Of a stretch of 9,139 nucleotides of DNA, positions 5,544 to 9,139 are shown in pieces (within the stretch, counting starts at the first letter, position 1; the number at the start of each line of letters is the position of its first letter). Location: positions 1-9,139 of the forward strand of contig SLGS01000072.1 in NCBI GenBank assembly GCA_007136565.1. The letters are read 5' to 3'. The notes under the pieces were generated by a model. The model worked only from the letters and a program-made list of their open reading frames with translations, did not search any database and had not been told where the DNA came from. This stretch comes from Clostridia bacterium (GTDB lineage: Bacteria; Bacillota; Sulfobacillia; SLMV01). The position numbers and the translations under genes are program-made.

Positions 5544-6908
5544 GTGGATCTCGCAAGAATTGAAGAACTCCTCAACCTGGAGCCGCCCTCGGATGTTCGA
5601 TACCGGGAGATACTCCGTCGCGCGCGGAGGGCGGAGGGATTGGATCCCGAAGATGCAGCTATGCTCCTTTTGGGCGCGTCGGATTCCCGACGGGATGCCG
5701 CCCTATTCTCCGCCGCACGGGAAGTCAAGCGGGCGCTCTACGGCAAGAGAATCGTCTTGTTCGCCCCCCTCTATATCTCCAACCTGTGTTCCAACAAATG
5801 CCTGTACTGCGCCTTTAGGCGGGACAATGACTCGCTGGAGCGGAGAAAACTCGGTTTGGAGGAAATCCGGGGGGAAACCAGGGCCCTGATCTCCATGGGG
5901 CACAAGCGCGTTCTCCTCGAGGCCGGGGAAGACTTGGCCGCCGCACCCATGGATTATGTGCTCGACGCCATCGAAGCGATCTACGATACCCATGTAGGAC
6001 GAAATGGTATTAGGCGGATCAATGTGAACGTTGCGGCGACCAGTGTCGACAATTACGAGAGACTGCGGGCCGCGGGTATAGGTACCTACCAACTATTCCA
6101 GGAAACCTACCACAGGCCGACGTACGAGGCAGTTCATATCGAGGGGCCCAAGTCGGACTACGATTATCACCTCGGCGCCATGGATCGGGCCGTAACCGCC
6201 GGCATAGACGACTACGGGATCGGTGTCCTTTTCGGCCTGTACGATTATCGCTATGAAACCCTGGCCTTATTGGCGCACGCCGAGTACATGCGGGAAACAC
6301 ACGGGATAGGGCCCCACACCATTTCCGTTCCGCGGTTGCAATCCGCTCCCGGCACGGAGTTCGAGGCGCCCCACCCATTATCTGACGATGAGTTGAAGAA
6401 GGTCGTCGCCGTATTGCGCTTGGCCGCACCCTATACCGGGCTAATCCTCAGTACCCGGGAAAGTGCCCAAATGCGCGATGAGCTCGTCAATCTCGGGATA
6501 TCCCAGATGAGTGCTGCCTCCATGACGGAGATCGGTGGTTACGGTAAAGGAGAGAAGCACTCCGGGCAATTCGATACCCACGATCACAGGAGCCTGGACG
6601 AATGCGTCCGGGACATAGTCTCGCGCGAGGGTATTCCGAGCTTTTGCACCGGATGCTACAGGAAACATCGCACCGGCAGTCGCTTCATGGAGATGGTTGA
6701 GGCCGGGGAAATCCGGGATCTTTGCCTTCCCAACGCCATCCTGACGCTGGCGGAGTACGTCGAGGATTACGGGTCCGACGATACCAGGCGGGCCTTCGAG
6801 CGGCGCGTACCCGAATGGCTGGGGGAAATCCCCGATGAGCGCGTTCGCGCGGCGACGACTTCGGCGTTGGCCGAGATCGAAAGCGGGGTCAGGGATGTCT
6901 ACCTCTGA
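5544..6908 (+). CDS. hydG: [FeFe]-hydrogenase maturase HydG (radical SAM tyrosine lyase)
   Basis: This 454-residue radical SAM enzyme cleaves tyrosine to p-cresol and supplies CO and cyanide, as an Fe(CO)2CN synthon, for the H-cluster. The SAM-binding [4Fe-4S] motif C-x3-C-x2-C is C82, C86 and C89 within LCSNKCLYCAFRR. The C-terminal cluster site C-x2-C-x22-C, which separates HydG from ThiH, is C368, C371 and C394 in SFCTGCYRKHRTGSRFM followed by LCLPNAILTLAEYVEDY. Length is close to other HydG proteins. It starts with GTG at 5544, nine bases after GGAG (5531-5534); no better start is seen. Its last 14 bases overlap the start of hydE, so translation is probably coupled. It acts with HydE and HydF in the cytoplasm. 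Confidence 0.96.
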   Translation: MDLARIEELLNLEPPSDVRYREILRRARRAEGLDPEDAAMLLLGASDSRRDAALFSAAREVKRALYGKRIVLFAPLYISNLCSNKCLYCAFRRDNDSLERRKLGLEEIRGETRALISMGHKRVLLEAGEDLAAAPMDYVLDAIEAIYDTHVGRNGIRRINVNVAATSVDNYERLRAAGIGTYQLFQETYHRPTYEAVHIEGPKSDYDYHLGAMDRAVTAGIDDYGIGVLFGLYDYRYETLALLAHAEYMRETHGIGPHTISVPRLQSAPGTEFEAPHPLSDDELKKVVAVLRLAAPYTGLILSTRESAQMRDELVNLGISQMSAASMTEIGGYGKGEKHSGQFDTHDHRSLDECVRDIVSREGIPSFCTGCYRKHRTGSRFMEMVEAGEIRDLCLPNAILTLAEYVEDYGSDDTRRAFERRVPEWLGEIPDERVRAATTSALAEIESGVRDVYL

Positions 6909-7947
6909 GATATTGCGCAAGTCCAGAAACGACGGGGAATCCCTGGACCTTGGGGAAATCGAGGCCCTCCTTAGCCTCGATGACTCATCTCTCCCGGAGC
7001 TCTGGGGGGTCGCGGATGAAGTCAGGTCCCGGGAAGTGGGCGACGATATCTGGCTTCGGGGCCTCGTCGAGATGTCCAACTACTGCGCCTCCAACTGCAA
7101 CTACTGTGGCCTGAGGCGAGACAATTCTAAATTGACGCGTTACCGCCTGGATCCCGAGGAGATCCTGGCGGCGGTGGACGCCATCGCGGGTTCGGGTATA
7201 GGTACCGTGGTTCTCCAATCCGGGGAGGATCCGTACTGGAACACCATTCGCATGCGAGGGATCATCGAAGAGATAAAGGCGCGTCACGATATCGCGGTGA
7301 CCCTCAGCCTGGGGTTTCGGGACAGGAGAGATCTCGAAGTCCTCCGGGCGGCGGGAGCCGACCGATATCTCCTCAGGCACGAAATCGCCAACGCCGAAAC
7401 GTATACTCACCATCACCCGGATTCCTCGTTGCGCGATAGGGTGGCCATGTTGCGGATCCTGGGGGAGCTGGGATTCGAAGTGGGTACCGGAAACCTGGTC
7501 GGGTTGCCCGGGGGAAGCGTCCGAGACCTGGCCCGCGACGTCGATCTCGCGCGCAGCCTCGGAGTAGATATGTACGGCGTCGGACCCTTCATTCCCCACC
7601 CGGATACTCCCCTGCGGGGAGCCCGCGGTGGGAATGCTCTTATGACCTACAAGATGATAGCCGTGCTTCGCATCGTCCTGCGCGACGTCCATCTTCCCGT
7701 TACCACGGCTCTCATGACGCTGGATGCCCGGGCGCGGGAGAGGGCTTGGTCTCGGGGTGCGAACGTATTCATGCCCAACGCAACGCCTTTGGCTTACAGG
7801 TCACTTTACGAACTATACCGGAATAGGCGCTCCCTCGGGGATGCCCTCGAGGAGATCAAGGAATGTATAGAATGCGAGGTCGAGTCCATGGGTCGACGAT
7901 TGGGTCGAGGTCACGGTGGGACGATGAAGGGACGGATGCTTCCATGA
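6895..7947 (+). CDS. hydE: [FeFe]-hydrogenase maturase HydE (radical SAM)
   Basis: This 350-residue radical SAM protein is needed for building the dithiolate-bridged di-iron subcluster; current work places it downstream of HydG, acting on the Fe-cysteine-(CO)2CN product. The cluster motif C-x3-C-x2-C is C64, C68 and C71 in NYCASNCNYCGLRRDN. Other HydE signatures are VLQSGEDPYW, AVTLSLGFRDRRD, GADRYLLRHE, VGTGNLVGLPGG and GVGPFIPHPDTPL. The C-terminal KECIEC keeps only two of the cysteines that form a second, non-essential cluster in some HydE proteins. The reading frame is open further upstream to an ATG at 6835, but I take the ATG at 6895: it gives the normal family length and avoids a 74-base overlap with hydG. 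The stop overlaps the hydF start as ATGA (7944-7947). Confidence 0.95.
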   Translation: MSTSEILRKSRNDGESLDLGEIEALLSLDDSSLPELWGVADEVRSREVGDDIWLRGLVEMSNYCASNCNYCGLRRDNSKLTRYRLDPEEILAAVDAIAGSGIGTVVLQSGEDPYWNTIRMRGIIEEIKARHDIAVTLSLGFRDRRDLEVLRAAGADRYLLRHEIANAETYTHHHPDSSLRDRVAMLRILGELGFEVGTGNLVGLPGGSVRDLARDVDLARSLGVDMYGVGPFIPHPDTPLRGARGGNALMTYKMIAVLRIVLRDVHLPVTTALMTLDARARERAWSRGANVFMPNATPLAYRSLYELYRNRRSLGDALEEIKECIECEVESMGRRLGRGHGGTMKGRMLP

Positions 7948-9116
7948 ATAGGGCGCCGAGGGCAGTACGCCCACACATTGGAATCCTCGGCAGGGTCAAC
8001 GTGGGTAAATCCACTCTCATGAATGCCCTGACGGGACAGGCTGCCGCACTGGTTTCCGAGGAGCCCGGGACGACGACGGATCCCGTTTTCCGCAGCATGG
8101 AGATGCTGCCTTTCGGTCCCGTGGTCATCGTCGACACCGGTGGGCTCGAGGATCCGACGGAACTCGGACGGGCTAGGAGTGCAGCCACAGGGCGAGTCCT
8201 GCGCAGGCTGGACCTGGGCCTGGTGGTGGTGGAAGAGGAGGAATTGCATCCCGTCGAAGAGGAGATCATAGGTCGCCTCGAGGAGATGGAGGTGCCGTGG
8301 ATACTGGTCCACAATTACCGGGGAGACAACCCAAACCCCGAAGACGACCGGGTGGCCGTCGATGCGTTGCGGGGTGAAGGGGTGGAGTACCTCAAGGAGA
8401 AGGTGGCGCACTATCTAGATGTCTCCTTTATCGAACCCCCGTTGGTAGGGGATCTCTTGAGCGGGGATGCGCCTGTGCTCCTGGTCGCCCCCATCGATGG
8501 GGCTGCCCCGAAGGGGCGCCTCATTCTACCCCAGGTCCAGACCATGAGGGACATCCTGGACGCGGGGTATGCGGCGACGATATGCCGCGAGACCGAACTC
8601 GAAGAGACGCTCGGAAGCATGGGGCAATTGCCGCAGCTGGTGATCACCGATTCCCAGGTATTCGGGCTCGTTGCCGGGATCATTCCGGAATCCGTTCCGC
8701 TCACGTCGTTTTCGATACTCATGGCGAGATACAAGGGAGACCTGGGAGAGCTCGTTTCTGGTATCGAAGCGGTTCGCAACCTGGAAGAAGGAGACAAGGT
8801 CCTGATCGTGGAGGGTTGTACTCACCATCGGCAGGACGACGACATCGGCACGGTAAAGATTCCCAGGATACTGCGGCAGATGGTCGGGGGCGAACTCGAG
8901 TTCACCTGGAGGGCCGGCCAGGCCGATCCCGGTGAATTGCACGGCTTCGATCTCATCATACATTGTGGTGGTTGCATGCTCGGTCGCCGGGACATGGTGT
9001 CGAGAGTTGGAATCGCCCGGGAGGCCGGCGTGCCCATGGTAAACTACGGGGTTTTCCTAGCTCACGCCAGCGGGATCCTGGATAGATCGTTGGAACCGCT
9101 ACTGAGCGCGATTTGA
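7944..9116 (+). CDS. hydF: [FeFe]-hydrogenase maturase HydF (GTPase scaffold)
   Basis: This 390-residue scaffold carries the [2Fe] precursor and transfers it to apo-hydrogenase. The N-terminal TRAFAC GTPase domain has G1 G16-x4-G21-K22-S23 (GRVNVGKS), the G2 region PGTTTDPV (41-48) and G3 D64-T65-G66-G67. The expected G4 N-K-x-D is replaced by N124-Y-R-G-D128, so guanine recognition may differ. The C-terminal cluster domain has C292 and H294 in EGCTHHRQ, and H340, C341 and C344 in HCGGC, matching the CxH...HCxxC iron-sulfur signature, followed by GVPMVNYGVFLAHASGIL. The ATG at 7944 is chosen for its ATGA overlap with hydE and because the G domain starts at once. An in-frame ATG at 7863 would add 27 non-conserved, Arg-rich residues. 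No further gene of the operon is visible before the window ends. Confidence 0.95.
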   Translation: MNRAPRAVRPHIGILGRVNVGKSTLMNALTGQAAALVSEEPGTTTDPVFRSMEMLPFGPVVIVDTGGLEDPTELGRARSAATGRVLRRLDLGLVVVEEEELHPVEEEIIGRLEEMEVPWILVHNYRGDNPNPEDDRVAVDALRGEGVEYLKEKVAHYLDVSFIEPPLVGDLLSGDAPVLLVAPIDGAAPKGRLILPQVQTMRDILDAGYAATICRETELEETLGSMGQLPQLVITDSQVFGLVAGIIPESVPLTSFSILMARYKGDLGELVSGIEAVRNLEEGDKVLIVEGCTHHRQDDDIGTVKIPRILRQMVGGELEFTWRAGQADPGELHGFDLIIHCGGCMLGRRDMVSRVGIAREAGVPMVNYGVFLAHASGILDRSLEPLLSAI

Positions 9117-9139
9117 TAGGGGACCATATCCGTTTTGCG

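Noticed and set aside
5544..6908. ThiH (thiamine tyrosine lyase) as the identity of the first radical SAM gene
   Set aside because: The C-terminal C-x2-C-x22-C site and neighbours hydE and hydF are specific to HydG.
7863..7943. Upstream start for HydF at 7863
   Set aside because: It would overlap hydE by 85 bases and add an Arg/Gly-rich stretch absent from the G-domain family; the ATGA overlap at 7944 is the normal coupling arrangement.
1..9139. tRNA, rRNA, CRISPR array or insertion sequence
   Set aside because: I see no cloverleaf, rRNA signature, regularly spaced repeats, transposase-like protein or terminal inverted repeats in the window.

Overview
The window holds seven protein genes and several well-defined regulatory sites from a GC-rich, anaerobic, hydrogen-metabolising bacterium. 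The lifestyle is inferred from a complete [FeFe]-hydrogenase maturation operon. The frequent AGG and ATA codons and the GC content would suit a deep-branching actinobacterial, clostridial or similar thermophile-like anaerobe, but I cannot fix the phylum from the sequence alone.

Layout. Bases 1-575 (+) are the C-terminal half of an alanine racemase cut by the window edge. It is followed at 628-1782 (+) by a complete M24 metallopeptidase (Xaa-Pro aminopeptidase/dipeptidase type). A long perfect hairpin at 1805-1846 separates this pair from a convergent minus-strand pair. That pair is an M20D-type amidohydrolase (1877-3181) and, upstream of it, a predicted lipoprotein with an alpha/alpha-toroid-like C-terminal half (3402-4937). 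The first part of the window therefore looks devoted to amino acid, peptide and cell-surface metabolism.

The 330-bp divergent region 4938-5267 drives the second half. It carries a near-consensus sigma70-type promoter (TTAACA, 16 bp, TATAAT). Its -35 box lies inside a perfect 9-bp inverted repeat whose core, TTGTT-N8-AACAA, matches the spacing and ends of the operator of Rex, the NADH/NAD+-sensing repressor. Downstream is a leader of about 145 nt that ends in a textbook intrinsic terminator (10-bp stem, T5) placed directly before the Shine-Dalgarno of the first gene. This implies transcription attenuation or a short independent RNA.

The operon then reads: TM1266-type ACT-domain protein (5268-5513), hydG (5544-6908), hydE (6895-7947) and hydF (7944-9116), tightly packed with overlapping starts and stops. 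HydG makes CO and cyanide from tyrosine. HydE acts with it on the dithiolate-bridged [2Fe] precursor, and HydF is the GTPase scaffold that delivers the cluster to the hydrogenase. The hydrogenase structural genes are not in the window.

The most interesting points are the combined Rex-like operator and attenuator ahead of the maturation operon, a Shine-Dalgarno that appears to be brought to a TTG start by a hairpin upstream of the amidohydrolase, a degenerate G4 motif in HydF, and a nine-G homopolymer inside the lipoprotein gene.
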